A stretch of DNA of 47,362 bases from Bacteroidales bacterium (GCA_017651465.1 JAGCCX010000039.1:1-47362); one strand, 5' to 3'. Positions 30,163-39,334 are shown, numbered from the stretch's first letter. Notes: generated from the letters alone by a model not told the origin. Numbers and translations are program-made.

Positions 30163-32883
30163 ATGTTTGAAAACAAGAAAAGAGTATATCGCTTTGGCGG
30201 AAAGACCGCAGAGGGCGACGGTACTATGAGGGAACTCCTCGGAGGAAAAGGCGCCAACCTGGCGGAAATGAGCAAACTCGGAATGCCTGTACCTGCAGGC
30301 TTTACCATCACCACAGAATGCTGCGCTGAGTATTATGAACTCGGCGGCGGTTACACCGAGCAGCTCAAGAATGACGTAGCTTCCGCTCTTGAAGCGACCG
30401 AGAAGCAGATGGGCAAGAAATTCGGCGATCCCGAAGATCCCCTCCTGGTCAGCTGCCGCTCCGGTGCACGCAGCTCTATGCCCGGTATGATGGATACCAT
30501 CCTCAATATCGGCCTTTGCTCCGCCACCCTGCCCGGTATGATCAAGAAAACCGGCAACCCCCGTTTCGTTTACGATGCATACAGGCGTCTGATAATGATG
30601 TACTCGGATGTGGTTATGGAGAAGGCCGAGGGTATCGAGCCCGAGGACGGCCAGGGCATCCGCCAGCAGCTCGACCGTATGATGGAAGAGCTCAAAGAGG
30701 CCCGCGGCTACAAGGCCGACACCGAAATCACCGCCGACGAACTCAAAGACCTCTGCGACAAGTTCAAGGTCAAAGTCAAGGAAGTCCTTGGCGTCGAGTT
30801 CCCCGATACTGCCGAGGCCCAGCTCTGGGGCTCCATCGGCGGCGTGTTCAAGTCCTGGAACGGCAAGAGGGCCATCGCCTACCGCCGCATCGAGAAGATT
30901 CCCGATGACTGGGGCACCGCAGTGAACGTACAGTCTATGGTATTCGGCAATATGGGAGAGACTTCCGCCACCGGCGTAGCATTCTCCCGCAACCCTGCCA
31001 CCGGCGACAATAAATTCTACGGAGAGTGGCTCATCAACGCCCAGGGCGAGGACGTGGTGGCGGGCATCCGCACCCCCAACCCCCTGAACGAGGCCACCAA
31101 GACCGAACAGAACAAGCATCTCCAGTCGCTGGAGGCCGCTATGCCCGAGGTTTATGTGGAACTCGACGCCATCCGCAAGAGGCTCGAGGACCACTTCCAC
31201 GATATGCAGGACATCGAGTTCACCATTCAGGAGGGTCACCTCTGGATGCTTCAGTGCCGTATCGGCAAGCGTACCGGTATAGCCGCCCTCCAGATGGCTA
31301 TGGATATGCTTTCCGAGGGTATGATCGATGAGAAAGAGGCGGTTATGAGGGTATCTCCCGCACAGCTCGACGAGATTCTCCACCCCATCCTCGATCCCGC
31401 ATCGGAAAAGAAGGCCGAAGTTATTGCCAAGGGTCTTCCCGCATCGCCGGGCGGAGCCGTGGGTACTATAGTATTCACCTCCGAGGCCGCAATGGAAGCA
31501 GCTGCTGCAGGCAAGAAGGTCATCCTCATCCGCGAGGAGACTTCTCCCGAGGATATCGAGGGTATGCGTGCTTCGGCCGGTATCCTTACCACCCGCGGCG
31601 GTATGACCTCTCACGCCGCTCTCGTGGCGCGTGGCTGGGGCAAGTGCTGCATCGTGGGCTGCGAGTCTATGAAGATCAACCTCGCCGGCAAGAGCGTGAG
31701 TTTCGGCGGCGTTACCTATAAAGAGGGTGACTGGTTCTCCCTGAACGGCTCCAAGGGCTATGTGTACGCCACCAGGCTCGACACGATGGACGCCAGCGAG
31801 AATCCTCTGTTCATCCGCTTTATGGAGATCGTGGACAAGTTCCGCCGTCTTGGCATCCGCACCAACGCCGACACTCCGGAAGACGCCGCCCGTGCACTGG
31901 CATTCGGCGCCGAGGGCATCGGCCTGTTCCGTATTGAGCATATGTTCTACGGCAAGAATTCCGAGACCCCTCTCTCCAAGCTCCGCAAGATGATCCTCAG
32001 CGACACTAACGAGGAGCGCAAGGCCGCCCTCTCCGAGCTCGAACCGTTTATGAAGGCCTCTGTCAAGAGCACCCTCAAGATAATGAACGGCAAGCCGGTC
32101 GTGTTCCGTCTGCTCGATCCCCCTCTGCACGAGTTCGTTCCCAAGGGAGCCGAGAAAGAGAAGGAACTTGCAGCCGAACTTGGCATTTCCGTAGCCGACG
32201 TCGAAAAGCGTGGCGAGAACCTCCACGAGGTCAACCCTATGATGGGTCACCGCGGTGTACGTCTGCACGTCACCTATCCTCTTATAGCCGAGACTCAGTA
32301 CAGGGCTATTTTCACCGCCCAGGCCGAGCTCCAGCAGGAGGGTCTGCACCCCATCCCCGAGATTATGATCCCCGTTACCGTGTCGGAGCGCGAGCTTCGT
32401 TTCCAGAAAGCCATCTGCGAGAAGATACGCGAGCAGGTAGAGCAATCCACCGGTGAGGCGCTGGTTTACAAGTTCGGAACTATGATCGAAATACCTCGCG
32501 CCGCCCTTACCGCCGACCGTATGGCCCGCACCGCCGAGTTCTTCAGCTTCGGTACCAACGACCTTACCCAGATGACCTTCGGCTTCAGCCGTGACGACGT
32601 GGGTACCTTTATGGGCGACTACCTTGGCAACAAGATCCTCGACAGCGATCCTTTCCAGACCATCGACGTGAAGGCCGTGGGCAAGCTCGTCGAGCTCGGT
32701 ATCCGCGGCGGACGCAGCAAGAGGCCCGACCTCAAGTGCGGTGTTTGCGGCGAGCACGGTGGCGATCCCGACTCGGTGCACTTCTTCAACAAGATCGGTG
32801 TGGACTATGTAAGCTGCTCACCTTTCCGCGTGCCTATCGCCCGTCTTTCGGCGGCCCAGGCAGCGATCAAGCAGAGCGCATAG
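30163..32883 (+). CDS. ppdK: Pyruvate, phosphate dikinase
   Basis: PPDK interconverts pyruvate, ATP and phosphate with PEP, AMP and pyrophosphate and is central to fermentative Bacteroidetes metabolism. The 906-aa product has the normal length. The nucleotide-binding N-terminus (YRFGGKTAEG, LLGGKGANLAEMSKLG) is followed by the phosphohistidine motif TRGGMTSHAALVARG with His484. The C-terminal PEP barrel has GIGLFRIEHMFYG, FSFGTNDLTQMTFGFSRDD and the C-terminal CGVCGEHGGD and YVSCSPFRVP. The frame is open far upstream, but that part overlaps phoH; the family N-terminus begins at MFENKKRVYRF (30163). A strong terminator follows 24 nt after the stop, so it is likely monocistronic. Confidence 0.97.
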   Translation: MFENKKRVYRFGGKTAEGDGTMRELLGGKGANLAEMSKLGMPVPAGFTITTECCAEYYELGGGYTEQLKNDVASALEATEKQMGKKFGDPEDPLLVSCRSGARSSMPGMMDTILNIGLCSATLPGMIKKTGNPRFVYDAYRRLIMMYSDVVMEKAEGIEPEDGQGIRQQLDRMMEELKEARGYKADTEITADELKDLCDKFKVKVKEVLGVEFPDTAEAQLWGSIGGVFKSWNGKRAIAYRRIEKIPDDWGTAVNVQSMVFGNMGETSATGVAFSRNPATGDNKFYGEWLINAQGEDVVAGIRTPNPLNEATKTEQNKHLQSLEAAMPEVYVELDAIRKRLEDHFHDMQDIEFTIQEGHLWMLQCRIGKRTGIAALQMAMDMLSEGMIDEKEAVMRVSPAQLDEILHPILDPASEKKAEVIAKGLPASPGGAVGTIVFTSEAAMEAAAAGKKVILIREETSPEDIEGMRASAGILTTRGGMTSHAALVARGWGKCCIVGCESMKINLAGKSVSFGGVTYKEGDWFSLNGSKGYVYATRLDTMDASENPLFIRFMEIVDKFRRLGIRTNADTPEDAARALAFGAEGIGLFRIEHMFYGKNSETPLSKLRKMILSDTNEERKAALSELEPFMKASVKSTLKIMNGKPVVFRLLDPPLHEFVPKGAEKEKELAAELGISVADVEKRGENLHEVNPMMGHRGVRLHVTYPLIAETQYRAIFTAQAELQQEGLHPIPEIMIPVTVSERELRFQKAICEKIREQVEQSTGEALVYKFGTMIEIPRAALTADRMARTAEFFSFGTNDLTQMTFGFSRDDVGTFMGDYLGNKILDSDPFQTIDVKAVGKLVELGIRGGRSKRPDLKCGVCGEHGGDPDSVHFFNKIGVDYVSCSPFRVPIARLSAAQAAIKQSA

Positions 32884-32906
32884 TTCTTTGATTCAAGATT
32901 CTCAAC

Positions 32907-32939
32907 CCGCGCCGGAGTTTTTGCTCTGGCGCGGTTTTT
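32907..32939 (+). terminator. Rho-independent terminator after ppdK
   Basis: CCGCGCC (32907-32913) pairs with GGCGCGG (32928-32934), with a partly paired upper stem, followed by TTTTT at 32935-32939. It closes the ppdK transcript. Confidence 0.9.
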
Positions 32940-32956
32940 GGGAAAAGTAAGGCGAT

Positions 32957-33352
32957 ATGAAAAAGATCCTGACCATTTTGCTCGTCCTGGCGGCTGCGGT
33001 AACTTTGTCCGCAGCGCCCCTTCACGCGCAGCGTAAAGCTGATGAACCGCAGATTGACTTTCAGCATCGCTATATGACGGATATGCACCTCAAGATGGGG
33101 CTGTCCAAGCTAAAGACTTTCAACAAACTGCTTCCCAACTCCCTGCGCCGCGAGATAGGGGACGAGTACTATCCGGCCATAAGGCGGCAGCTAAAAACCG
33201 CCGACAAATGCCAGTTCAAGGAGGGCGAGGCGGAGGTTGAACGCCTCTCCGACGGAAAAGTCAAGCTCAAGCTGATATTCCCCAATTTCTATATGACCAT
33301 CAGCAATGTAACCTGGGAGCAGCTTGACGTGATATTCTCCGAATACTTCTAA
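32957..33352 (+). CDS. Small secreted protein of unknown function
   Basis: This 131-aa protein has a clear signal peptide (MKKILTILLVLAAAVTLSAA, then PLHAQ). The mature part of about 105 residues is basic at first and contains MHLKMGLSKLKTFNKLLP and a short segment with alternating strands, EVERLSDGKVKLKLIFPNFY. I do not recognise the family. It starts 17 nt after the ppdK terminator and 14 nt before the EEP-family lipoprotein gene. An AAGG sits 7 nt before the start. It probably shares a transcript with the next two genes. Confidence 0.75.
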   Translation: MKKILTILLVLAAAVTLSAAPLHAQRKADEPQIDFQHRYMTDMHLKMGLSKLKTFNKLLPNSLRREIGDEYYPAIRRQLKTADKCQFKEGEAEVERLSDGKVKLKLIFPNFYMTISNVTWEQLDVIFSEYF

Positions 33353-33366
33353 TTTAACCTCGACAT

Positions 33367-34380
33367 ATGAAAAAACTATTCTCTCTCTTGCTGTCCGTCG
33401 CGCTCCTGGGTCTCGCAGTGGCTTGTACGCCCTCGCCCGTGCCCGACGACGGTCAAGAGCAGGGGCAGGAGCAAACCGACACTCCCGACGAGCCTGAGAC
33501 TCCTGAAACCCCTGAAACCCCTGAAACCCCTGAAACCCCTGAAACTCCCGAGACACCCGAAACCCCCGAGACTCCGGAAACCCCGGAGCCGGTTAGTTTC
33601 CGCCTGATGTCGTTCAATATACTTCAATCCACATCCGAGACTGCCGGGCGAGAGTGGGCGAGCGTGCGCAAGGCGGCGTGCATCAAGATGTTCAAGGACA
33701 TCAAACCGGATATCGTTTGCGTCCAGGAGGCCCGCAAGACCCAGTGCGCCGACCTGGCGACCGCCCTGACTCAGTATTCACAGATCAAATACCCCAAGGA
33801 CGGTATCGAGTCTAACGGAGGGCAGCGCAACCTCATAATGTACAACAATCTCAAGTTCCTGGTAGTCGAATGGGGCAAATTCTGGTTCAGCGAGGACGGG
33901 ACGGCAAATGGAGGCCGCTGGGGCGACGACGCCACCACCCAGAAGATGACGATCTACGTGCATTTCCGGGAAATGGCCACCGGACGGGAGTTCTGGGTGT
34001 ACGACACGCACTTCTTCGCCAAGTGCAACCTTGAGACTTCGCGCCCGCATTGCGTGGAGATGAGCCTGGCAAGCATCAAGGAGAAAGTGGGCGACGAGGG
34101 CGTGGTGTTCTTCTGCGGCGACCTTAACCTGCAACCCGACGATCCTGTGCTCAAGCCTATGTTCGACTATATGAAACACGCCGCTACCGACGCCGAAGAA
34201 TCGGACGGTGTGGGGGCCATAACGTACAACGGCTTCCGCGAGACCAATCTCAAGGTGCTCGACCATATTTTCTACCGCAACGCCACCGCCCGCACCTACA
34301 AGGTGGTCAACAGCCAGACGGCGTACGGTACCAAGTGGATATCGGATCACTATCCTGTTTACGCTGACGTTGAATTCTAG
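33367..34380 (+). CDS. Lipoprotein of the endonuclease/exonuclease/phosphatase family
   Basis: This 337-aa protein has a signal peptide with a lipobox-like end (LAVAC, Cys20), followed by a short linker and ten ETP tripeptides (residues 44-73). An EEP domain fills the rest. Its motifs are FRLMSFNIL (Asn), VCVQEA (Glu), YDTHFFAKCN (Asp/His), FCGDLNLQP (Asp/Asn) and ISDHYPVYADVEF (Asp-His). All the expected metal and catalytic residues appear intact, so it should hydrolyse a phosphodiester or phosphomonoester outside the cytoplasm; the substrate is unknown. The Pro/Glu/Thr stalk would hold the domain away from the membrane. The MFS gene begins 5 nt after its stop. Confidence 0.87.
   Translation: MKKLFSLLLSVALLGLAVACTPSPVPDDGQEQGQEQTDTPDEPETPETPETPETPETPETPETPETPETPETPEPVSFRLMSFNILQSTSETAGREWASVRKAACIKMFKDIKPDIVCVQEARKTQCADLATALTQYSQIKYPKDGIESNGGQRNLIMYNNLKFLVVEWGKFWFSEDGTANGGRWGDDATTQKMTIYVHFREMATGREFWVYDTHFFAKCNLETSRPHCVEMSLASIKEKVGDEGVVFFCGDLNLQPDDPVLKPMFDYMKHAATDAEESDGVGAITYNGFRETNLKVLDHIFYRNATARTYKVVNSQTAYGTKWISDHYPVYADVEF
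33496..33585. repeat. 9-bp ETP-coding repeat, ten units
   Basis: Ten consecutive 9-nt units GA(A/G)AC(N)CC(N) encode Glu-Thr-Pro. Units at 33505-33540 are four identical copies of GAAACCCCT, so slippage is plausible. It would change stalk length without breaking the frame. Confidence 0.92.
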
Positions 34381-34385
34381 AGTAT

Positions 34386-35603
34386 ATGTCCGACTTCTTT
34401 AAACGTGCGGGCCTTCCCAAAGGCCTTCTGTGGGGGTTTGTGGGTGTGCTCATCTTTATGATGGGCGACGGAGTGGAACAGACCTGGCTGAGCAAGTACA
34501 TTACCGACCACGGCTTTAATTCCGCCGACCTGTTTGCCGTTTACGGCGTAACTGTGGCCATTTCGTCCTGGCTCTCCGGAGTCATTGCCGAGACCTTCGG
34601 CGTCAAGCGCACTATGCTGGCTGGCTTCATTATGTACGCCCTGGGCGTGGCCGGATTTGCCGGGATAGGAATGAGCCAGATGAATTTCCCCGTGCTTATG
34701 GCTACCTATGCGGTCAAGGGCCTGGGATACCCGCTGTTTGCCTATACCTTTATGGTATGGATCACTTACAGAGTGGAGCAGGATACGCTGAGTTCAGCGC
34801 AAGGCTGGTTCTGGTTTGTGTTTACCGGCGGCTTGAACGTGCTCGGAGCGTACTGGGGCATCTTCGCCTATACGCATCTTGGCGTGCAGGCTACGCTATG
34901 GTCGGCCATAGTGTTCGCGGTCGTGGGCGCCGTGTTCGCCCTTTGGGTGAACCGTTCTCCTTCCGACAACAAGTTCGTCTCCGCCGATGAGCCGCGGGGC
35001 GGGCGCATCAAAGCCCTGTTCAAAGGCCTGTCCATCCTGGGCCGTGAACCCAAGGTGCTGCTTGGCGGTATCGTGCGTATTATCAACACTACCTCGCAGT
35101 TCGCGTTCATCGTGTTCCTTCCGCTTTATATGTTCGAATACGGCCTCAGCGAGACGCAGTGGGCCTCTATCTGGGCTATTATATTCCTATTTAATATAAT
35201 ATTTAACCTGGTGTTCGGCATTGTAGGCGACAAGATCGGTTGGAACAGGACCATTACCTGGTTCGGATGTATCGGTTGCGCCGTGAGCGTCCTGCTCTTT
35301 TACTATTCGCCCCAGATTCTTAACCAGTACTGGTTTATCTTGCTGTGCGGCTCGCTATGGTGTATCTGCCTCGCAGGATTTGTGCCTCTGTCGGCTCTGG
35401 TGCCCTCGCTGGTCGAGTCCGACAAGGGCGCTGCGGTGAGCGTGCTGAACCTCGGGGCAGGAGCTTCGGCTTTTGTGGGACCGCTCTTGGTAAGGGCTCT
35501 TTCAAAGAGCGTAGGCTACGACGGAATAGCCTGGACTCTGGCCGGTTTATACCTCGTAAGTGCCCTCCTGATGCGTTTTATTGGCGATAGACGCGAAAAA
35601 TAA
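34386..35603 (+). CDS. MFS transporter, CsbX/RbtT-like
   Basis: This is a 405-aa integral membrane protein with about 12 predicted helices. The N-terminal phrase GVLIFMMGDGVEQTWLSKYI and VYGVTVAISSWLSGVIAETFGVKR (the helix 2-3 loop motif) match the CsbX/ribitol-arabinitol transporter group of the major facilitator superfamily. NIIFNLVFGIVGDKIGWNR is the matching loop of the second half. A polyol or sugar is a plausible substrate, possibly a dephosphorylated product of the phosphoesterase encoded 5 nt upstream; that link is inference from position only. The promoter of the next gene begins 12 nt after its stop. Confidence 0.85.
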   Translation: MSDFFKRAGLPKGLLWGFVGVLIFMMGDGVEQTWLSKYITDHGFNSADLFAVYGVTVAISSWLSGVIAETFGVKRTMLAGFIMYALGVAGFAGIGMSQMNFPVLMATYAVKGLGYPLFAYTFMVWITYRVEQDTLSSAQGWFWFVFTGGLNVLGAYWGIFAYTHLGVQATLWSAIVFAVVGAVFALWVNRSPSDNKFVSADEPRGGRIKALFKGLSILGREPKVLLGGIVRIINTTSQFAFIVFLPLYMFEYGLSETQWASIWAIIFLFNIIFNLVFGIVGDKIGWNRTITWFGCIGCAVSVLLFYYSPQILNQYWFILLCGSLWCICLAGFVPLSALVPSLVESDKGAAVSVLNLGAGASAFVGPLLVRALSKSVGYDGIAWTLAGLYLVSALLMRFIGDRREK

Positions 35604-35614
35604 AGCAAAAAAAG

Positions 35615-35645
35615 TTGCACAAGAAAAATATTCTATATAAATTTG
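35615..35645 (+). promoter_or_regulatory. Full sigma-ABfr-type promoter for the collagen-like lipoprotein
   Basis: TTG at 35615-35617 and TAAATTTG at 35638-35645 are separated by 20 nt, matching the Bacteroidetes TTG-N19-21-TAnnTTTG consensus. It is the best promoter in the window and would yield a leader of about 115 nt. Confidence 0.75.
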
Positions 35646-35657
35646 CGCGTTAATATG

Positions 35658-35699
35658 TTTCGTGGACCAGAGGGTATTGTACCCGATTGGTCCGTGAAA
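35658..35699 (+). promoter_or_regulatory. Strong leader hairpin upstream of the collagen-like lipoprotein
   Basis: A 12-bp lower stem (35658-35669 with 35688-35699, including two G-U pairs) and a 5-bp upper stem (GGGTA/TACCC around TTG) are separated by a 2x3 internal loop. No T-tract follows. It begins about 8 nt after the expected transcription start and could stabilise the mRNA or bind a regulator. Confidence 0.65.
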
Positions 35700-35768
35700 T
35701 ATACAGGCAAGGTTACTAAACCCTAGAACAAAAATATTTTTTATAATTAACTTTTAAACAATTAATGT

Positions 35769-38700
35769 ATGAAAAAAATCTTTAGATTCGCAATTGTGTG
35801 CGCCGTCGCAGGTGCTGCACTTTTGACTGGATGTACCAAAGATTTCACCTCTGAGATTGATCAGCTTCAGAAGGACCTTGACGCTCTCACCGAGAAGGTT
35901 AATGGCCTTGAGCAAGACATCAAGAACGGAGCGCTCATCACCGACGTTAAGACCTTCTCTGATGGTAACGGCGGTATTGAGGTTGTCCTGAGCAACGGTA
36001 AATCTTACAAGATTAACAACGGTGCAAAGGGCGCTGACGGACAGGATGCTGACGTTTGGGAAATCAAGAAGGTTGGTGACGACTACTTCTGGTTCAAGAA
36101 CGGCAAGCAGACCGAGTTCAAAGCCAAGGGCGACAAGGGCGACAAGGGTGATCCCGGTGCTCCCGGTGCGCCCGGTGCTCCCGGCGAACCTGGTGCTCCC
36201 GGTGCTCCCGGTGCTCCCGGTGCTCCCGGTGAAACTGGCGCAACTGGCAACTATTGGAAGCCCGACGTGGACGCCAACAAGTGGGTTGAGTACACCAGCA
36301 AAGACGAGCCTACCGGCAAGACCATTGAGCCTATCTTCAAGGAAGGTGGCGCAGTGACCGCTGTCTGGAATGCCGAAGAAGGCACTCTCGAGTTCGCAAA
36401 TGTCAAGGATGCTCCTGAGGGCAAACTTAAGTTCAATCTGAACACCCAGCTCAAGGGCCTCGCATTTGTCCCCAAAAGAATCTTCGACGGTCTCGGACTT
36501 ATCTCCGTATGGGAAGTTTATGCACCTAAGGTTGGTAAGAAATTCCCCTTCATCGACAGGAAGAGCGAGGGTACTTTCCTTGCTACCGCACCGACCGAGG
36601 TTACTTATCGTCTGAACCCTCAGAATGTTGATCCTGCCAAGTATGACTGGAGCTTCATCAACCGCAAGGTTCTCACCGTCACCAAGGCTACCGCTGATGA
36701 CAACGACCTCGTGTCCATCGTCACCGGTCCTGTCAGGGATGGCAAACTCTATGACTTCACCATCAAGCTCAACAAGGCTGCCACTGAGGCTCATTTCAGC
36801 AAGGATGATAAGGACTACAACGACATCGTAGCCCTCAAGGCTGTTGCCAAGGATCCCAGCACTGTTGACGCTGAGTTCGAGAACATCGTTTCCGACTACT
36901 CTTACATCGAGAAGCTTACCAACAAGGATTTCTACATCATCCACAAGGACGGTGAGTTCCTGTATCATGACAAGACCGCTGACAAGGACGTCACCTACAC
37001 TTATGACAAGACAGATCCCAAGTACTATCGTTGGGAGAAGTATGTCGAGATGACCGATCCTTCCGATTTCAACGGTGCTAATACCGACGGAATCGATACT
37101 CCTGCACCTGGTGCTGGCAAAAACCCCAAGGCAATCTCTCTCCCTTACAACGGACAGGTAGACCTGCTCAACTATGTTGAGACCTATGCCCAGGAGTATG
37201 GTGACATCGCAGCTGAAATCGGCATCACTCCTACTTACACCTTTGAGTTTGCCGGCCAGAAGGATGGTTCTACCGATGTTGTTATCAACAGCGATCCTGA
37301 CAAGGCTCCTTATCTTGTATCCGAAGTTGATAAGACCAACCAGAACAAGTTCCTCAAATTCTCCGACAATGGCAGTGGCCAGGATGGTAAGTCCAAGTCT
37401 CTCATCAGCGTCAATGATGAATTTGTCTATAACCTTTCCCCTGCTATCGGCCGTACTCCTCTTGTGTACGTTCAGGCTATTTATGATGGTAAAGTTCTCG
37501 CCGAGTGCTTGATCAAGATCGAGATCACTGCTGAGGCTGCTGAGCCTGTCAAGAACCTCGGTTGGGATGTCTTCCTGTGGCACGATGCTACCTTCAAGTT
37601 CGACAAGCTTACCGCTACTGCTACTGCAAAGGGTGAGAGCTGCGCGTTCTCGACTCCTCACGCTCTTGCTGCTGCTGAAGGACACGGAAATAAGGCTGAC
37701 AAGGAGAAGTGTGACGATGGTCTGGTAGTTGGTTGGGACGAGGTTAACGTCTATGTCCTCAACGACGACTGCGTCAATATGTCTTACGAGATCTTCGGTA
37801 CCGAGAAGTACGATCTTGCAAATCCTCAGCTTATCCTTGCAAAGGATGGTACGGGTGCAGGTATCGAGCCTAAGGATCTCCCTGCGAAGGAAGATGCTAT
37901 CCTTGTAGGTCTTGCTGACATCAACACCTATTACAACAAGAATGCAACCGGTCTTGCTGTGACCAGCCAGAGCCCTGGTAACTGGAAGAACAACACCAAC
38001 ATTGTTGATCTCACCATCTCCAGCGACTTCGATCCTCTGAACGATTACGATGTCCACAATGTCTATGTTCTCTATCCTGCAAAGGATAACACCAAGAACA
38101 TCGATGTGGTTGTCAAGTTCAGCTTCAAGATCCTGCCTCACGAGCACGATTGGACTATCCTCAAGAAGTACGACGACAAGAACTTCTGGATCCTCAACCC
38201 TGACTACATCCTTGGAACCCAGGATCTCCTTATCGAGGAGAAACCCGAGCTCACCGACTACTACGGAACCGAGCCTTACGTCACCTACGGTGGTGTGAGA
38301 GTGAAGGGTCTCGAGACCGATCTCCGTTCCGCATTCAACGAGCACTTCAAGGAGTATGCTAAGGTATGGCAGGATTGCAACGAGAATTCAAGCTACACCT
38401 TCACCATCGTTAACTACAAGGCTGATGTCGTTGACATCGTTCCTGATAGGACCAGCACTACTACTGTTGGTACCGATGCTGATGGCTATGCATTCGTGAC
38501 TATCTCCGGCGCTGACCTCAAGGATATGGGCAAGGGTGACAAGGTAACTCCTTACATCTATGTCCGCAAGCCTGCTGGCCTGAACGTTGGACAGGATATT
38601 CTCGTCGAGGTTAAGGAAACTTGCACCGACATTGCAGACGGTCCTTCTATCTTCGGTTACTACTATGTTGTCTTCGAGGCCATCAAGCCTACCATTAAGT

Positions 38701-39236
38701 TCAACGAGGTTAAACTCGGCGACTTCAAGGATCAGAACGATTACGCTCTTATCTCTGAAATCGTGAAGGGTGTCTACGAGAGCGACGCTGCTGATGCAGT
38801 TGCACTGTTCGAGTGGGCTGAGGCTGAGACCGATGATACTGGTGCTGTCATCACTCCTGCCGGCTGGAAGCTCGGTCCTTCCGCAGCAACCTATGGCATC
38901 ACCGATGCAACCAAGCTTACCTTCAAGCTCAACAGGCTCATCTTCGACAAGACTCCTAAGGATACTGAAGATTCGTTCAAGAACCGTCTCAGCCTCTTCG
39001 AGGCAGGTGATTCTATCGAGCCTTGGCCTATACCTCTCGGCAGTGTTGCTGAAGCTGGTATTAACTGGAGGAACGATGGTACCAACCTCGAGCAGGATAA
39101 GCTTGCTGGCTTCGAACTTGAGGTCCTCTACGACGGTGAGTCCCTGACCACTGGCGAAGGTGAGGTCACAGTTATGAAGACCCTCTCCAAGCCTCATCCG
39201 AACCACAAGGAAGATGGTTCCATCTGGGAAGACTAA
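35769..39236 (+). CDS. Large surface lipoprotein with coiled coil and collagen-like repeats (DUF4988-like)
   Basis: This 1155-aa protein has a classic lipobox (AALLTGC, Cys22). Next come a heptad-rich coiled coil (IDQLQKDLDALTEKVNGLEQ, about residues 31-50) and a DUF4988-like segment (GIEVVLSNGKSYKIN). A collagen-like run of 13 Gly-X-Y triplets occupies about residues 121-160. Some 990 residues of beta-rich, unrecognised sequence follow. The coiled coil plus collagen run suggests a trimeric stalk, as known for collagen-like surface proteins. Codon use differs from its neighbours: Lys is almost always AAG, and GGT, GCT, CTC and ATC are favoured, which suggests very high expression. It has its own promoter, structured leader, AT-rich start region and a strong terminator. 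The ligand is unknown. Confidence 0.85.
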   Translation: MKKIFRFAIVCAVAGAALLTGCTKDFTSEIDQLQKDLDALTEKVNGLEQDIKNGALITDVKTFSDGNGGIEVVLSNGKSYKINNGAKGADGQDADVWEIKKVGDDYFWFKNGKQTEFKAKGDKGDKGDPGAPGAPGAPGEPGAPGAPGAPGAPGETGATGNYWKPDVDANKWVEYTSKDEPTGKTIEPIFKEGGAVTAVWNAEEGTLEFANVKDAPEGKLKFNLNTQLKGLAFVPKRIFDGLGLISVWEVYAPKVGKKFPFIDRKSEGTFLATAPTEVTYRLNPQNVDPAKYDWSFINRKVLTVTKATADDNDLVSIVTGPVRDGKLYDFTIKLNKAATEAHFSKDDKDYNDIVALKAVAKDPSTVDAEFENIVSDYSYIEKLTNKDFYIIHKDGEFLYHDKTADKDVTYTYDKTDPKYYRWEKYVEMTDPSDFNGANTDGIDTPAPGAGKNPKAISLPYNGQVDLLNYVETYAQEYGDIAAEIGITPTYTFEFAGQKDGSTDVVINSDPDKAPYLVSEVDKTNQNKFLKFSDNGSGQDGKSKSLISVNDEFVYNLSPAIGRTPLVYVQAIYDGKVLAECLIKIEITAEAAEPVKNLGWDVFLWHDATFKFDKLTATATAKGESCAFSTPHALAAAEGHGNKADKEKCDDGLVVGWDEVNVYVLNDDCVNMSYEIFGTEKYDLANPQLILAKDGTGAGIEPKDLPAKEDAILVGLADINTYYNKNATGLAVTSQSPGNWKNNTNIVDLTISSDFDPLNDYDVHNVYVLYPAKDNTKNIDVVVKFSFKILPHEHDWTILKKYDDKNFWILNPDYILGTQDLLIEEKPELTDYYGTEPYVTYGGVRVKGLETDLRSAFNEHFKEYAKVWQDCNENSSYTFTIVNYKADVVDIVPDRTSTTTVGTDADGYAFVTISGADLKDMGKGDKVTPYIYVRKPAGLNVGQDILVEVKETCTDIADGPSIFGYYYVVFEAIKPTIKFNEVKLGDFKDQNDYALISEIVKGVYESDAADAVALFEWAEAETDDTGAVITPAGWKLGPSAATYGITDATKLTFKLNRLIFDKTPKDTEDSFKNRLSLFEAGDSIEPWPIPLGSVAEAGINWRNDGTNLEQDKLAGFELEVLYDGESLTTGEGEVTVMKTLSKPHPNHKEDGSIWED
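36128..36250. repeat. Collagen-like GXY-coding repeat
   Basis: Thirteen 9-nt units encode GDK, GDP, GAP, GEP, GET and GAT. GGTGCTCCC units predominate, several adjacent ones identical, so the array can change length in frame. Confidence 0.9.
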
Positions 39237-39256
39237 TCCTTGATTAACTCTTAATA

Positions 39257-39290
39257 ATGGGGAGAGAGCTCTAACTCTCTCCCCATTTTT
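39257..39290 (+). terminator. Perfect 12-bp terminator after the collagen-like lipoprotein
   Basis: ATGGGGAGAGAG (39257-39268) pairs perfectly with CTCTCTCCCCAT (39275-39286) around CTCTAA, and the stem is followed by TTTT. It separates this gene from the fimbrillin-like gene. Confidence 0.95.
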
Positions 39291-39334
39291 CTTATAATCA
39301 CAATATTTAAACTTTTGTGAAAAGCTTCCATTAT

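Noticed and set aside
30151-32781. Very long open frame (876 codons) on the minus strand opposite ppdK
   Set aside because: It is the mirror of a GC-rich, codon-biased gene. Its translation shows no family motifs, while the plus-strand frame is a complete PPDK.
35754-38345. 863-codon minus-strand frame opposite the collagen-like lipoprotein
   Set aside because: The translation is rich in Val, Leu, Ser and Gly with an antisense GST repeat of the collagen run. It is explained by the strong codon bias of the plus-strand gene.
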